From positions 26,957,027 to 27,021,026 of the forward strand of contig OY759221.1 of NCBI GenBank assembly GCA_963662175.1: a stretch of DNA of 64,000 bases, given 5' to 3'. A model generated the notes under the pieces. It did no database searches. It was given only the letters and a program-made list of their open reading frames with translations, and was not told where the DNA came from. A program made the translations under genes and the position numbers. Positions 23,101-33,870 of this stretch are shown here, piece by piece. Origin of the DNA: Aradus depressus. Lineage: Eukaryota; Arthropoda; Insecta; Hemiptera; Aradidae. The stretch's first letter is position 1. Every line of letters begins with the position of its first letter.

Positions 23101-26100
23101 GTAGCACGTTTGAGCTCGCGGGAATGTGCTCTCTCTTCGCTCTCAAGTGCTGCCTGTCGGTGGAGACGGGACACTCTCAAGTAGAGTCGCCAGCCCTCTG
23201 GACGAAGAATGGGAAACTAAAAGCAAAAAAAAAAAAAAACAATTCAAATTTATAAGATATAGGAGATATGTGCGGAGGAGCTCTATGAAAAAAAAACGAA
23301 AGTATGTTTTTGTGAAACAACTTTTGTTTATTATCCCGTCCATCCAAACTGGGTTTACCACCGAATTCGGATTCTCTGGGCTGAATGGCAGGATTTAGTA
23401 CATACCAAGAATCCATCGCAAATGGTTAAACTGAGTGGCCTCTCTGTCTTTAAGAAGTTGATTGTATTGGATAATTGTATGTGGAAATATTGGATACCTT
23501 AAGAAGGTTAAGTGTGGTGCCCGGCCATGGAGCAGTAGTGGCCCTCTGTACAAGATCCACTGCCTTCACCTTGCAGTAGTCCGACTGAAGAAGTGCATTG
23601 AACAGGGTCGACTTGCCAACGTTCGTACACCCCACTAGGTAAACATCACCTGATAACATATAATTTGGTATTTAGCAAATCATATACGTTTAGTATAGAG
23701 TCTTGACATTGTAAATACAGCTAAAATATATGTGATGTGACTAAAACAAGACTTACTTATACCCACCACGTTTTTTCACAAATCACCCTCCCTCTTCTCA
23801 AATTAATTTCAAACTGGCATTGCTGGATAAGAAAGTAATACGTTGGCATCACCGGTTTTCTTTGTTTCATTTCTTATACCCAATAATGCCAGTTTGAAAT
23901 GAATTTGAGAGTGGAGGATAATCTGGAAAAACGTAGTTAGAATAACAAAATCTTATTATACACATCACACGTTTTCTTTTTTCTTTCTTTTTAATCCTTT
24001 TTATTAAAAACATATTTTTAAATTCGTTCCATGAGTTACAATTTAAAGCATTAATTTGAATCAATGAAAATTTATTGTAGATTCTTTGCTTACAATCACT
24101 TACACACAAACAGATATCATCGCAAAATTGGTCAAAACGTGTTGTGAACCTTGAAACATGAAATTCCGTCCAAAACTACCTACAATGTTTGTATGATTAC
24201 AATACTTCTTCATACAAAAGATACAAGAAAGTAAAAATTATTGCACCTGAGTCCTTTTGACCATTTTTCATAGGAATTGATAATCATGGAAGTTTATACC
24301 TCTAAGTTGAAAAATGCGGACATATTGTGAAAACTAGTAATAGATACCTCTCTTCCCTTGGACAACAACCTACCACAACTCCAGGCCAACTCTCTCCCGC
24401 TCTCTCTCCAGATTCGCCATCCTCCTACTCTTCATTCATTTAAATCTCCACTTTTCCATTACCTCCTAACTCAGCAAACCTCTGATTCCTAAGGCTGGCT
24501 CCTATGGGATTGTTCTCCTCTATTCATATAAGTCTCTCGCTCCACTGGATAGATAGTTTTTTCAGCACAGTTGGAACATAACTTGGTTAACTGGTTACCA
24601 ATTGTTACATATTCATAGTACGATACCGTCAATTTCACTTAATATATTTATATATAGAGAGAGAGGGCGCCGGTAGCTCAGTGGTATGCGTGCTTGACTT
24701 CTGAGCTCAAGAACGTGGGTTCGTAACCCAATCGAGGCTCTTAGTTTATTTTATCTGGGAGGTAAAATAAACTTAAGCACGTCATCTTCCGGATGGGACA
24801 TTAAGCGATGGTGCCGAGCCTGTACAATGTCAGGTAATCGTTAAAGACCTACCCTAGGTGAACAAAAAGTTACGTTAAGCAAAATTTATGACTACCACAG
24901 TAGAGTCGGGCTCATGTCCACCAAAGTGACGAAAGAGCGCTCTGGTAGTCGGCGATATGACCCCGTAGTTAAAGCCTGGGCATGAGTCATAAAACCTAAC
25001 CTAACCTATATATATTCTATGTTTTTTCTTATTTTTTTTAGTTAATTTTTATTGTTGTAATCATTCCCTGTCAATAACATTTAATGTTTCTTTAGTTAAT
25101 ACCTAGAGGCCTCTCCTCTATAATGTTCTTTCTGTGGTAACCTGGTAAAAGTCATGTTCCAACTGAGCTGAAGAAACAATAGAGTAACAATCTATCCACT
25201 GGAATGAGAGACTTATATGATTAGACAGAATAATCTGTGTCATTTGGTTGATAATCATATTCTTTAGTTTATTTCTTATGTTATTATTCTTATGGGACGT
25301 ATGTCACAGAAAATATTATTTTTCATTTCATTAAATAAATAAAACAAATTTCTTTTTTGAAATATTATCTATTCCATAAAAAATTGAATTAAAAACTACT
25401 GGATATCAACCGGTAGGTGAAATAGGGGTTGGAATTTCATCTAAGAAATCCCCGTGGCTTATAATAGTTAGGCATTTCTTTGTTCTGAAATATTTACATC
25501 GAATAACAGAAATATAAATTGGATTATCATAATAAAAAAAAGTATTCGTACCCTTATACTGCCAAATATTTTGAAGTTTGTTAATAAGTTGTTCGATTCC
25601 AAAGCCAGTTTTGGCAGAAATCAGACTTATATATTTGACATTAGCTCCAACAGGAAGGCAGGCTTTAAGGCAGCATAGAGCATGTGTCATCCAACCCTTG
25701 CTGTCAGGCCAGAGAAGGTCTGTTTTGTTGCCGACCACAAACATGGGACGTTTCCTACCTAATAACAATTTATAAGTTTTGCATTAGAAAACAGTTGTAC
25801 AACTCAAAAACAGTTAAAGAATTATTGACAAAAATGTGGAAAAAAAGCTGTAGTTAACACGATAGTAAGTAGGTTCAAATAGGATCAAACATTCAGTTTG
25901 AACGTCGTCCAATGAATGACAATATTTCGCTATTTTCTTACATTAAAAAATAATCAACATTGTTTAAATATGACCTACAGAATGCTCTCAATACAATATT
26001 TTACTGCAAAAATCTGTCTTATATGTCTTGTTTCTTTAAAAAAAAAATCAATATTACCTGAGGTGAGTAGTATTTGTAGAAATATATTGGCTTCTAGTAA

Positions 26101-29100
26101 ATATATTTCTGCTACTTAGACTGAAAAATAGGGTTCTTCTAGTATGTTGTATTAACTTAGAACAATTCCATCTTTTCATTTATATTTTATTGAGCAGTAT
26201 TAACAGATTTTCATTTCAGCGAGGTTAAATACAGGCAGTATTATTCCAAAATAACATATACTTTTTACCTTGAGCACGCCGTCCTTCAGCGATGGTCCCG
26301 AGCCCGTTCGATTAATAGATACTCGTTAATAACCCCTATATTAGGTAGGCTAAATTTGGAACTCCCACAGGTAATTTAGTCCACCAATGCGACGAAAGAG
26401 CGCTATGGTAGTAGGCAATATGATCTCGTAATTAAAGCCCGGGCAATTTTTCAATTTGAATTTATTTTTCATGTAATTATAAACTTTTTTGTTCATACCA
26501 AAGTTACTCACAATTTAAATACCGATATTCTTCTAACGCATATTGTAGGGTTCCTGAACATTTCAAATAGTTTTGCATATTGGTTCAAATAAGTTTCATT
26601 CTCCAGAGCTTGAGTTCATTCGTTTATTAAATTTGATATTATTGGACATTTTTCCAATTTTTTAATTATTTTTATACCTTTTGGCTGCAATTTATAATAC
26701 ATTTTCAAATTGAACCAAATTGTGAAAGCTTACTTAAAAACAAGAAAATACAGACCATTTGTAATATTTGCTACAGAATATAATTAGTTCCTTAAAACAA
26801 TATAAATTGAAATCTCACTTGTAATCAGACATATTAAAATGTAATATGTTTTACTTCATGTTTGAATTTAATTTAAAAAATGAGTAATATATACCTACGA
26901 TATTCAAAATGTCAGGCCAGAAGCTGTGTGGTAGATCTGTCATATCAGCAATTAGAATAATCAAAGCACGTTCATCCTACGAAGAAAGAAGCATTATAAT
27001 ACATCGAATTATAATAAAACAAGAAACATCAGAATCTATGTTGAATTTTTTTTTCAGTATAAATCAGTCTTACATTTATAAGAGTTGAATTAATGAACGA
27101 ATCCTTCATTATAATTTTCAAGAATCAAAGTTAAAATATATTCCAGTAACCAGTACACAAATGTACTGACAATGACTAGGACCGTTTGTCAGAAGAGCGG
27201 GTCTTTATAAAATAACCAATAATAAAACAAATAATAAAAATAGATGCAATAAAGTATCAAAATAAAAATACATAAAGAAGAATAAACTAATTTCAGAAAC
27301 AGAAAAGTCTGAATTCGTCCGATTATTTTCTTTATTCATATTATGTACACATATATTTATTTACTTTATTTTTGTTTGGCCTCTTATTACTATGATATTC
27401 TATTTATTTATTATATATACTAGAGGTTAGGTTAGGTTTTATGACTCATGCCCGGGCTTTAACTACGAGGTCATATCGCCTACTACCAGAGCGCTCTTTC
27501 GTCACTCTGGTGGACATGAGCCCGACTCTACTGTGGGAGTCCTAAATTTTGCCTACCCTAAATGTTTTATTCATCTAGGGTAGGGGTCTTTAACGAGTAC
27601 CTGACATCGTACAGGCTCGGGACCATCGCTTAACGTCCCATCCGAAGGACGGCGTGCTTAAGTTTATTTTACCTCCCAGATAAAATAAACTAAGGGCCTC
27701 GGTCGGGCTACGAACCCACGACCTTGAGCTCAGAAGTCAACCACTGAGCTAACGGAAATATACGTATCTTTAGTTTATTTGAGTTTCTTATTTTTACCTG
27801 GTATTATTACTTTTATTTGCTATGATTTTTTGATGTTTCTGTTCAAACCCAAATATTTTCAATCCGGTTCTTTGTCGGCTCAGTGCTCGCCTTCGTGACT
27901 GTCCTTTGTAATGGCCCCATAATGTATTTCAATTTCATCTACGTCATGTAATTTAGTTCCCAATTCTAATTTTCCGACGTAAAATTCCTGACCGTATATC
28001 GTTAAACTGTTTCTTCTAGTTGCTTTGTCCTTAAACCAATGTGGCTATGAATAAATTTCAAATATGATCATCGTTGTAGTTACCCGAAATGCCTCAGCAT
28101 AACTTGAAATTAAAAAAAAATATATACATATTTTTATTGTTAGATTTTTCCTTTAGATTGTATGAATTCCCTCGGGGAAGGGGAGAATTGTATAAATATA
28201 CCAAGCTAACAAACTTGAATGTTACTGTTGAACTATAGCTGACGATGGCGTAACCGTACACTTATGTATATATTTTTATGGATATTATGCAACATTGCAA
28301 GAAGTAATGTACAAAAAAATATATTACCTTGATCCTGGATAAAAGCCTGGGATATTCTTCCTTGTCAACCGTAACTGACAAAGCTGTATTGTAGTTCTGT
28401 AAGAAGTAGCATCTTTGACAAATGGCTGCTTGGAGATCCTTCTCAGTGCAGTTGACAAATATCTCTCGAGGCAAGAACCCGGGGATAGCATAATCCTAAA
28501 TAATAAAACATGTTTCAATTCTTCACTCTGTATAATATATCTCTACTTGGGTCCAATTTATTACATTATACATTACAGATAAAAAAGTAGAACTTTCTAT
28601 ACCAATTATTGAATATATACATACTATATATTCGAGTCGACCTCTGTGCTAAGCCCTAGTCTAGCCTATAAAGAAATAACTTATAGATACTGATGTTCTT
28701 CCCGAAACATCTAACAAGTTTGTAAAAACCAAAAAGAAGACAACAAAACCATGTTTAATTTATATTTTATTGGGTGAAGTGGAACTAACACAATTCCAAA
28801 GTAGTTTTTCCTTGAACTGTCTAGTTGATCCTACTAAAACCTACCTGACAATGTAGATGTGCCCCACAGCCTCCACAGGGCACTTGGCTCACTGGCACTG
28901 TTGGGTCTGGAGTGCCATACTCACTTCTCCAAGACTCCAATTCCGCCCCATTCTCTTCTTCCTCTTCTGTGTACTTCTCATAGTCATTCATCCATCTTCC
29001 AGCTGTTTTAACTGGAACTATAAATTTCAATATTAACTTTCTGAGTATCTTCTTATGTGGTAGTTTTGGTTTGTACGATATGAATATGAAAACTATTAAA

Positions 29101-29740
29101 TTAACGTCTTATCATTTTAATCATGTTATATCGACACCAAACAATTGAAAAATTAATGCATAATGACTAAATTGGAAATTTTATAAAAGAAATTTGAAAT
29201 ATACTTACGGTCAGAAATAAGACTGTCAACAGAACTCATTTCTGATGCCAAAATATTATTCATCAATTCATTCTTCTCAGAGTAATTTTCATTTTGTGAA
29301 GAGTTGCCATAAGAACTTCGAGGTGAAGTTTTGAGAGTATAAGGTAACCTAACAGGACAGTCGGGCACTACAGTTGCTTCTGTTTTGACGATTCTATCTT
29401 TAACAAAATTAGCTTCTTCTTCTGGAGTTAGAACATATTTCAGGGAAATCGGGACTGGATCTTTTAAATTTTCCGATTCAGATTTCTTTTCTGCTCTTCT
29501 TTCCAAACGTTTCTTCTGTAAAAAACTATGTTTATGAAGTAAAGAGTTAAAAATTATGTTTTTCTCCAAATTGTCTTCGTTGGGAACGTCACTCTCTATA
29601 GAACTATAAAAACGCACAAATCTAGAAAATAAGTACTGAGTACAATTTAAAACTCTTAAATCGTTACGGCAACCATCACCATACACGGACCTAACTAATT
29701 TAGCAGTATGTCTAAATCTAAAAACTGGTTGGAATATCAT
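16309..29740 (-). CDS. NOA1: NOA1, circularly permuted mitochondrial GTPase (complete gene span, 11 exons)
   Basis: Eleven exons join in phase to give 730 aa, close to the animal NOA1 size of about 700. Exons: 29740-29209, 29017-28845, 28495-28328, 26976-26895, 25758-25552, 23649-23498, 23216-23066, 22245-22064, 20543-20395, 18794-18574, 16484-16309. The N-terminus is basic and suits a mitochondrial presequence. A zinc-binding-like [11 protein letters not shown] follows (C225, C228, C234). The GTPase motifs come in permuted order: NKTD (329-332), SAKTG (366-370), GCTNVGKS (394-401), DTPG (540-543). The C-terminus carries [20 protein letters not shown] and [18 protein letters not shown], both typical of NOA1. 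The family acts in mitochondrial ribosome assembly and translation. Ten splice junctions keep phase; nine introns are GT-AG and one appears GC-AG. Confidence 0.95.
17618..17974 (+). mobile_element. SINE-A, full-length reference copy with (CCTAA)n tail
   Basis: A tRNA-like head holds a GTAGCTCAGTGGT A-box-like segment and GGGTTCGTAGCCC as B-box. A body follows with GCACGCCGTCCTTCGGATGG and AGCGCTCTGGTAGTAGGCGA. The element ends CATAAAA plus about five CCTAA units. It is flanked by a 12-bp duplication, CAATTATAGACG (17606-17617 and 17975-17986), which shows retrotransposition. It sits in a retroelement fragment inside the last NOA1 intron. Confidence 0.95.
17987..18140 (-). repeat. Retroelement-like fragment interrupted by the SINE
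   Basis: The minus strand reads GATGATGGGAGTGCTTCCC, then ATAACG, a decayed form of the hammerhead-like module. Flanking AATCAGAATCTTCCTTTTAT matches the piece at 11535. The SINE at 17618 has split it. Confidence 0.6.
18574..18794 (-). CDS. NOA1: NOA1 exon 10
   Basis: 221 nt read [20 protein letters not shown] and end [13 protein letters not shown]. The SLPV, LDKA and DI-LSSAG positions suit the NOA1 C-terminal domain. A short TAA microsatellite lies just upstream. Confidence 0.92.
18913..19310. repeat. Inverted-repeat element
   Basis: TATATGAGGAGTTTGGAGCC followed by AGAGCGGACCAAC (18913-18950) is matched by its reverse complement at 19274-19308. The inner flanks show weaker pairing. It lies directly before the TTAA element copy 1. 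Confidence 0.75.
19397..20008. mobile_element. TTAA-flanked (piggyBac-like) non-autonomous element, copy 1
   Basis: It starts at TTAA|CCTTCCGCCACTCGCACCG and runs colinear with the copy at 52027, sharing GGGAGGCGATTTGTTGACCT, CGTGCGACAATTGGTATTCA and CAAACGCGCGAGTGACCAAG. The right end is altered: GCGAGTGGAGGAAG is followed by extra bases before TTAA. It has one 55-bp CGTAATTGAACTTCAAAG unit where copy 2 has four. Confidence 0.8.
20395..20543 (-). CDS. NOA1: NOA1 exon 9
   Basis: 149 nt read [20 protein letters not shown], then [30 protein letters not shown] and PRTF with LFVGG are strongly conserved NOA1 positions. It ends in phase 2 at GTATAG. Confidence 0.93.
20690..20899. repeat. R3 family repeat, left part
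   Basis: The segment contains AATCAATAGTTGACTT, CTTCGACCTTCCACTGAAAA and AGGTGTCGTCCTTATGGGAT, phrases shared with other R3 copies. The hAT-like element at 20900 splits it from its right part at 21862-22020. Confidence 0.65.
20900..21861. mobile_element. hAT-like foldback MITE, 962 bp, 8-bp target duplication
   Basis: The ends are TAGGGCGTATCGAAAAATAT and its complement. Arms of about 300 bp (20900-21202, 21553-21861) pair almost perfectly. A third partial copy of the arm end lies inside at 21325-21395. The 8-bp flank CTGGATAC is duplicated at 20892-20899 and 21862-21869. An 8-bp duplication with a YAGGG-type terminus is characteristic of the hAT superfamily. It has no coding capacity. Confidence 0.88.
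21862..22030. repeat. R3 family repeat, right part
   Basis: It continues the R3 unit after the hAT-like insertion: CATATATAAAACTTTGTGTC, then ATTCATTCTATCGGGAG and TTCCCAGACACACAAG. Removing the insertion and one CTGGATAC restores a contiguous R3 unit. Confidence 0.65.
22064..22245 (-). CDS. NOA1: NOA1 exon 8 (G3), apparent GC donor
   Basis: 182 nt begin GHIGRTF, the NOA1 phrase after exon 7, and end with [13 protein letters not shown], carrying the G3 motif DTPG. The best junction to exon 9 is CAG|GCGAGT, a GC donor, in phase 0. The nearby GT (5 bases on) would break the conserved DTPGV...Q-x-LDLLT continuity. Confidence 0.9.
22391..22495 (-). mobile_element. SINE-A fragment
   Basis: CATCGTACAGACTCGGGACC, CGCTTAACGTCC and GAAGGACGGCGTGCTCA match the middle of SINE-A on the minus strand. 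Head and tail are missing. It adjoins a G-rich repeat (about 22500-22690) related to 14670-14790. Confidence 0.72.
23066..23216 (-). CDS. NOA1: NOA1 exon 7
   Basis: 151 nt follow a T tract and TTTTAG. It reads [20 protein letters not shown], then [21 protein letters not shown]1 homologs carry a FPIxRP-type phrase directly after NLLK. The donor CTAG|GTTTTT is weak, but phase 1 matches exon 8. Confidence 0.9.
23498..23649 (-). CDS. NOA1: NOA1 exon 6 (G1 P-loop, G2)
   Basis: 152 nt read [20 protein letters not shown] (P-loop GCTNVGKS), then [15 protein letters not shown] (G2 region). Having the P-loop after NKTD is the circular permutation typical of the YqeH/NOA1 class. Confidence 0.95.
23737..23972. 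repeat. Hairpin MITE, relative of 1698-1923
   Basis: The ends TGTGATGTG and CACATCACA, the CTTATAC segments and CAAATCACCCTCCCTCTTCTC with its complement form an imperfect hairpin. Both MITEs also share CTCAAATTAATTTCA-like tracts. It lies in a NOA1 intron. Confidence 0.65.
24663..25007 (+). mobile_element. SINE-A, near full-length
   Basis: The head GAGGGCGCCGGTAGCTCAGT, B-box GGGTTCGTAACCC and the full body are present, with a short CCTAACCTA tail. The flanks are TA-rich, so the target duplication is unclear. It lies in a NOA1 intron. Confidence 0.92.
25552..25758 (-). CDS. NOA1: NOA1 exon 5 (G4, G5)
   Basis: 207 nt read [20 protein letters not shown], carrying the guanine-specificity motif NKTD, and later [15 protein letters not shown] (G5-like). 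The donor G|GTACGA leaves phase 1. Confidence 0.93.
26270..26447 (+). mobile_element. SINE-A fragment, diverged
   Basis: GAGCACGCCGTCCTTCAGCG, GATACTCGTTAATAACCCC and GACGAAAGAGCGCTATGGTA match SINE-A with small deletions. No tRNA-like head is left. Confidence 0.75.
26895..26976 (-). CDS. NOA1: NOA1 exon 4
   Basis: 82 nt read [20 protein letters not shown], then PDILNIV. This is the strand-helix before the G4 motif. It was found from splice sites and phase. Confidence 0.92.
27425..27754 (-). mobile_element. SINE-A, near full-length, minus
   Basis: It begins with GGTTAGGTTAGG (the telomere-type tail read from the other strand), then the full body. The head has a 9-base gap near CAGAAGTCAACCACTGAGC. 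It lies in a NOA1 intron. Confidence 0.92.
28328..28495 (-). CDS. NOA1: NOA1 exon 3
   Basis: 168 nt, 56 codons, phase 0 at both ends. It reads [20 protein letters not shown] and [16 protein letters not shown], with a second Cys pair. Confidence 0.92.
28845..29017 (-). CDS. NOA1: NOA1 exon 2 (zinc-finger-like motif)
   Basis: 173 nt read [19 protein letters not shown], then [20 protein letters not shown] and AHLHCQ. This block is highly conserved in NOA1 proteins. The donor is CAG|GTAGGT, phase 0. Confidence 0.93.
29209..29740 (-). CDS. NOA1: NOA1 exon 1 (start codon)
   Basis: The ATG at 29740 opens 177 codons plus one base, ending at the consensus donor C|GTAAGT. It holds an Arg-rich N-terminus ([20 protein letters not shown]) and a charged, poorly conserved linker. 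Confidence 0.9.
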
Positions 29741-29929
29741 TATAGAAAGAAAACCGGAAAATTCTCATGATCAAATCACTAGGGAGGTTTCTTTCACTGT
29801 TACAATAGCCATGTTCCCGTAATCGATACCAAGTCCGTATGATAATATTTACGTGCCGATAGCAACAATTAATTTCGAAACAATTTATTAATATGCATTA
29901 TAGTTATTGTTACTCATCCCCAAGATTCA

Positions 29930-30221
29930 ATTACGAGGTCATATCGTCTACTAACAGAGCGCTCTTCCGTCGTTCTGATGGACATGACCCTGACTACTGT
30001 GGGGGTCTTAAGTTTTCCCTACTCAAAAGTTTTATTCACCTAAGTTATGGGTCTTTAACGAGTACCTGTCATCGTACAAGCTCGGGACCATCCGAAGGAC
30101 GGTAAACCCAAGGTTTTTTCATCTCCTAGGAAAAAAATTTAAGGGCTTCGGCTGGGTTTCGAACCCGAAATCTTGAGCTAAGAAAGCAAGTACTGCTACC
30201 TCTGAGCTACTGACGCCCTCT
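29930..30221 (-). mobile_element. SINE-A, diverged, minus
   Basis: ACGAGGTCATATCGTCTACT through GGGTTTCGAACCCGAAATCT and CTCTGAGCTACTGACGCCCT cover body and head, with many substitutions and a deletion. It lies about 190 bp upstream of the NOA1 start, so it may sit in the promoter region. Confidence 0.82.
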
Positions 30222-30463
30222 AAAAACTTGAGCACCCCCTTTCTCTTTAGCTGATCCGCCTGAATATGTTTGTCGTATTTATCTCTAAAAGTTTGTCCTG
30301 ATAATTTAATTAATCTGGGATTAGATTATTTATTTGTTGAACTTTTGTCACTGACCCTTTTCAAACTAAAGAAAAAATACTGGGAGGTTATAGGACTAGG
30401 TTGGCGGGTGGGGCTTCGGGGAGCTTGATTCAATTGGCGGTGAGATCGTCAATCCTTGATATA

Positions 30464-32092
30464 CTGTGGCGTTCAAAAGTATTTGCACAAGCAATATTTT
30501 ACTCATAATCATAGTAAGGGATAACTAAAAAAATCATATAACTAGGTACACAAAAACGTTATTTATTTATGCATATATTTACGTAAAAACCGTTAATGCG
30601 AAATAAGTATAGGTATTTTTACAACATTTTTTCTTGAAAAAGACCGTTCAAAAGTATTTGCACAAATTATACTGGTTATTTTAATTAGCACAGTAATTCT
30701 ATACCTAAGTGTGTTTACTCTTTTTGTTTACATTTCCTTTCTCACTCAATTAGGGATTAACATTCTTCAGGATGTTCTACTATTTTAATCCAGTCTCAGT
30801 CAACATGGCACCGAAGAAACGTGAGTTATCCCAGGCAGTAAGGGGAAATATTATTTTATTGAGAAACCAAGGCAAAACCTACCGTGAAATTGGGAATATT
30901 TTAAATTTAAATTTTTCTACAGTCCGTTTTGTCATAAAAAAGTTCGAGGAGACAAGAAATACGTTAAATAAGCAACGAACAGGACGACCAAGGGCTCTGA
31001 CACAACGGGAGTGCAGGGATATCGTAGGGGAAGTAAAGGCACACCCATCCACAAGAGGTTGGCAATTAGTCCATAAGGTCGAATTGACTTGTGAAAAACG
31101 TGTGAGTGAATCAACAGTAAAAAGAGCGCTCTATAAAGCTGATTTTCATGGAAGGGTTCCAAGGAAAAAGCCCTTCATTTCTCAGGTCAACAGGAAAATA
31201 GATTGGAATTTGCAAAAACCCATCTCAGCAAGCCAATGGAATTTTGGCAAAGCGTCCTCTTTAGTGATGAGAGCAAATTTAACGTTTTTGGAAGTGACGG
31301 GAAAAAATATATCTGGCGAAAACCAAATAAAGAGCTTAAACGCCTTAATGTCACACCTACGATAAAACATGGTGGAGGTCATGTGATGGTCTGGGGGTGT
31401 GTGGCTTATAATGGGGTAGGCAATCTTGTCCCAATTGAATCTGTCATGACTGCTGATACCTACGTCAACATTTTGCGCCATAATCTCCGAGCTAGTGCCA
31501 TCAAATTGAATATGGAAAATATTTTTATATTTTAACAGGACAATGATCCAAAACACAAGGCCAATAAAACCAGAGAATGGCTTCTTTATAATGCGCCCAG
31601 AATGCTACAAACCCCTCCACAATCTCCAGATTTAAATATTATAGAACATGTTTGGAACTATTTAGACCTTAACATTCGAAAACATAAAATTAAGGAAAAA
31701 AATAATTTAAAAGACATTTTATTGGACGAGTGGAATAAAGTTGACATTAACTTCATAAAAAATTTAGTTAATTCCATGCCAAGGAGGCTTCAGGCTGTGA
31801 TAGACGCCAATGGACTTTATACCAAGTATTGAAAATATTATATGTTGTTTTATTGATTTTATAATAATTTTTATTTCAAGTTTTATATTATGTGCAAATA
31901 CTTTTGAACGGAGCTTTTTCAAGAAAAATTGTTGTAAAAATATGTATTCTTATTTCGCATTAACGGGTTTTACGTAAATATATGCTTAAATAAATAAGGT
32001 TTTTGTGTACCTAGTTATATGATTTTTTTAGTTGTCCCTTACTATGATTATGAGTAAAATATTGCTTGTGCAAATACTTTTGAACGCCACTG
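30464..32092 (+). mobile_element. Tc1-like transposon with 200-bp IR/DR termini (decayed)
   Basis: The terminal inverted repeats are about 200 bp (30464-30667 and 31892-32092). Each contains GTTCAAAAGTATTTGCACAA twice, once at the outer tip and once at the inner edge: the IR/DR layout. The tips read CWGTGGCGTTC, flanked by TA (30462-30463, 32093-32094), the standard Tc1/mariner target. Both arms agree over nearly all positions, so the insertion is not very old. Confidence 0.93.
30805..31832 (+). pseudogene. Tc1-like DD34E transposase, one frameshift and one stop
   Basis: The start MAPKKRELSQAVRGNIILLR leads into a helix-turn-helix (QGKTYREIGNILNLNFSTV), GRPRALT and a second DNA-binding region. 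Near 31198 the frame shifts; the new frame carries SVLFSDESKFNVFGSDGKKY (first catalytic Asp) and HGGGHVMVWGCV. A TAA at 31533 lies just before QDNDPKHKA (second Asp). The end is TPPQSPDLNIIEHVW (third acidic residue) through to a stop at 31832. It is inactive as it stands. Confidence 0.92.
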
Positions 32093-33554
32093 TATGTATA
32101 AAAAAAAAAAGTCCCAATCCTAGTAACTCGAGGTGTCCACCATGTAGCCAACTACATTAAAATAATTAACTAACTATTAGTTATTTAAGAATCATTAACA
32201 TGTTAAATTCTGTAAATGATATATTTTATAAAATATTGATGTTATATATTTTTTTAGTGGTCACTATTTTTATAAATTTTTTAATGATGAATGCTTCGTT
32301 ATAGAAAGTTACCAAATACTTTTAAATAGTAATTGTATTCAAAATGGACATTCCTTGGTAAAATAATTTATATTTTACATTACTGTAAATAATAATTAAA
32401 AAAAAGGTACAAATTTATTAATTGAGTTGTATTTTTATATGAGTTAAAGCTTTGGTGATTGCTTGTGAAGAGTCAACACAAGTTTTGTGTTGTATTTCTG
32501 ATATATTTATAAAATTACCTTGGTATTTATTAAGATTTCTGAGGTAAACCCTCCTTTCCATTTGGACTATTAGACTGCAAATAAACAGAAGTAGATGGAG
32601 TTCTGGGTCCACAAATCAAATTCTGTATCGATGTATCCATTATATCGGGAGTTATTTCTTGTCGACATACATAAGTATGATTCTGTTTTCTCCTGAATTC
32701 AGGAGGTCGAAAACATGATTAGGTTTGTTGCTGCAATGATAGTCTATTCCATAAAAAAAATTATACATAAAGTATGGTTTCACTATTATATCATCGTCAG
32801 TTTTAGTTATAAACGAAACGACTAAATTTCTGGAATATTTGTAAGGTAAAAGGTTTTACAGGATAAATAAAACACATATATGAAAAATAATAGGAGTTTT
32901 ATTCCTTATATTTAAAAAAAAATTATTATCAGTCCAAAAACAGTTACTTTATATAATTTTACGTACAACATATACAAATAAAGTGGTCATCAAAGCTTTA
33001 ATGGCAATGTAACATTTACACAATAGTTAAAATAAAAGAAATAAAACAAAAACAGTACCACCCTATGATACAAAATAAAATTTTACATTTTGATAAACAT
33101 GAAAAGGTTTAAATAAAATTAGTTCATTTACTTGACTTAGGTGTACACAATGCTTCAAAATACAATAAATAAAACAATTTCAATATATCACAATCATCAA
33201 AGTAATCATTAAATACCGAAAATAAATATCTATCGTTTATTCTTTTTTAAAAAATAATTTAATATCCTACACCAAAAATAATATATTTTTCAATTGTGTC
33301 AAACCTTTTTAATTTGGCTGATGAGACACAATGTGGCATGTTCGTAGTGTAAATACTATATATTACTTGTCTTATGGAAAAATCTATTTATTCAACAAAT
33401 TATTCAATTAAAATAAATATATTATATTTCTAGTGGTGGCTTTAAGAATATAGGACATAGGACAGTTGAAACACTCCTCGAAGGATAAGTTATACAATTT
33501 TAATGTTGAAAGAATCAGAAGTTCTGTTGTGTAAATATAAATCTCAGTATTTTG

Positions 33555-33760
33555 GCAACGTTTCGGAAACTATTTATTTCCTTCTTCAGGGCCTTATAAT
33601 GACTCGAGTGGATTTGTGTGGTGAAGGTATTACGTGGTGAAGGTACTTACGTGTTTGTGTCTGAGTTCTCTACCAGACAAACACAATCTTCAACACACAC
33701 ATCCACTGAGGTCATTATAAGGCCCTGAAGAAGGAAATAGTTTCCGAAACGTTGACCACA
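33555..33760. repeat. Inverted pair of CTGAAGAAGGAAA...GAAACG modules
   Basis: On the minus strand, 33593-33555 reads GGCCCTGAAGAAGGAAATAA, then ATAGTTTCCGAAACGTTGC. On the plus strand, 33721-33757 reads GGCCCTGAAGAAGGAAATAG, then TTTCCGAAACGTTGACC. Between them, TTATAATGACTCGAGTGGAT pairs with its complement at 33700-33720. A decayed relative lies at 35546-35677. Confidence 0.82.
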
Positions 33761-33870
33761 TAATGAGTTTTTTTATTTACACTGTCGTGGTTCTGTCGTA
33801 CCTCGACTTCCTTTTTAACATTGAAAAGATACTGTCGATTCTATCAATCATTATACAATTTTAATTGTAG

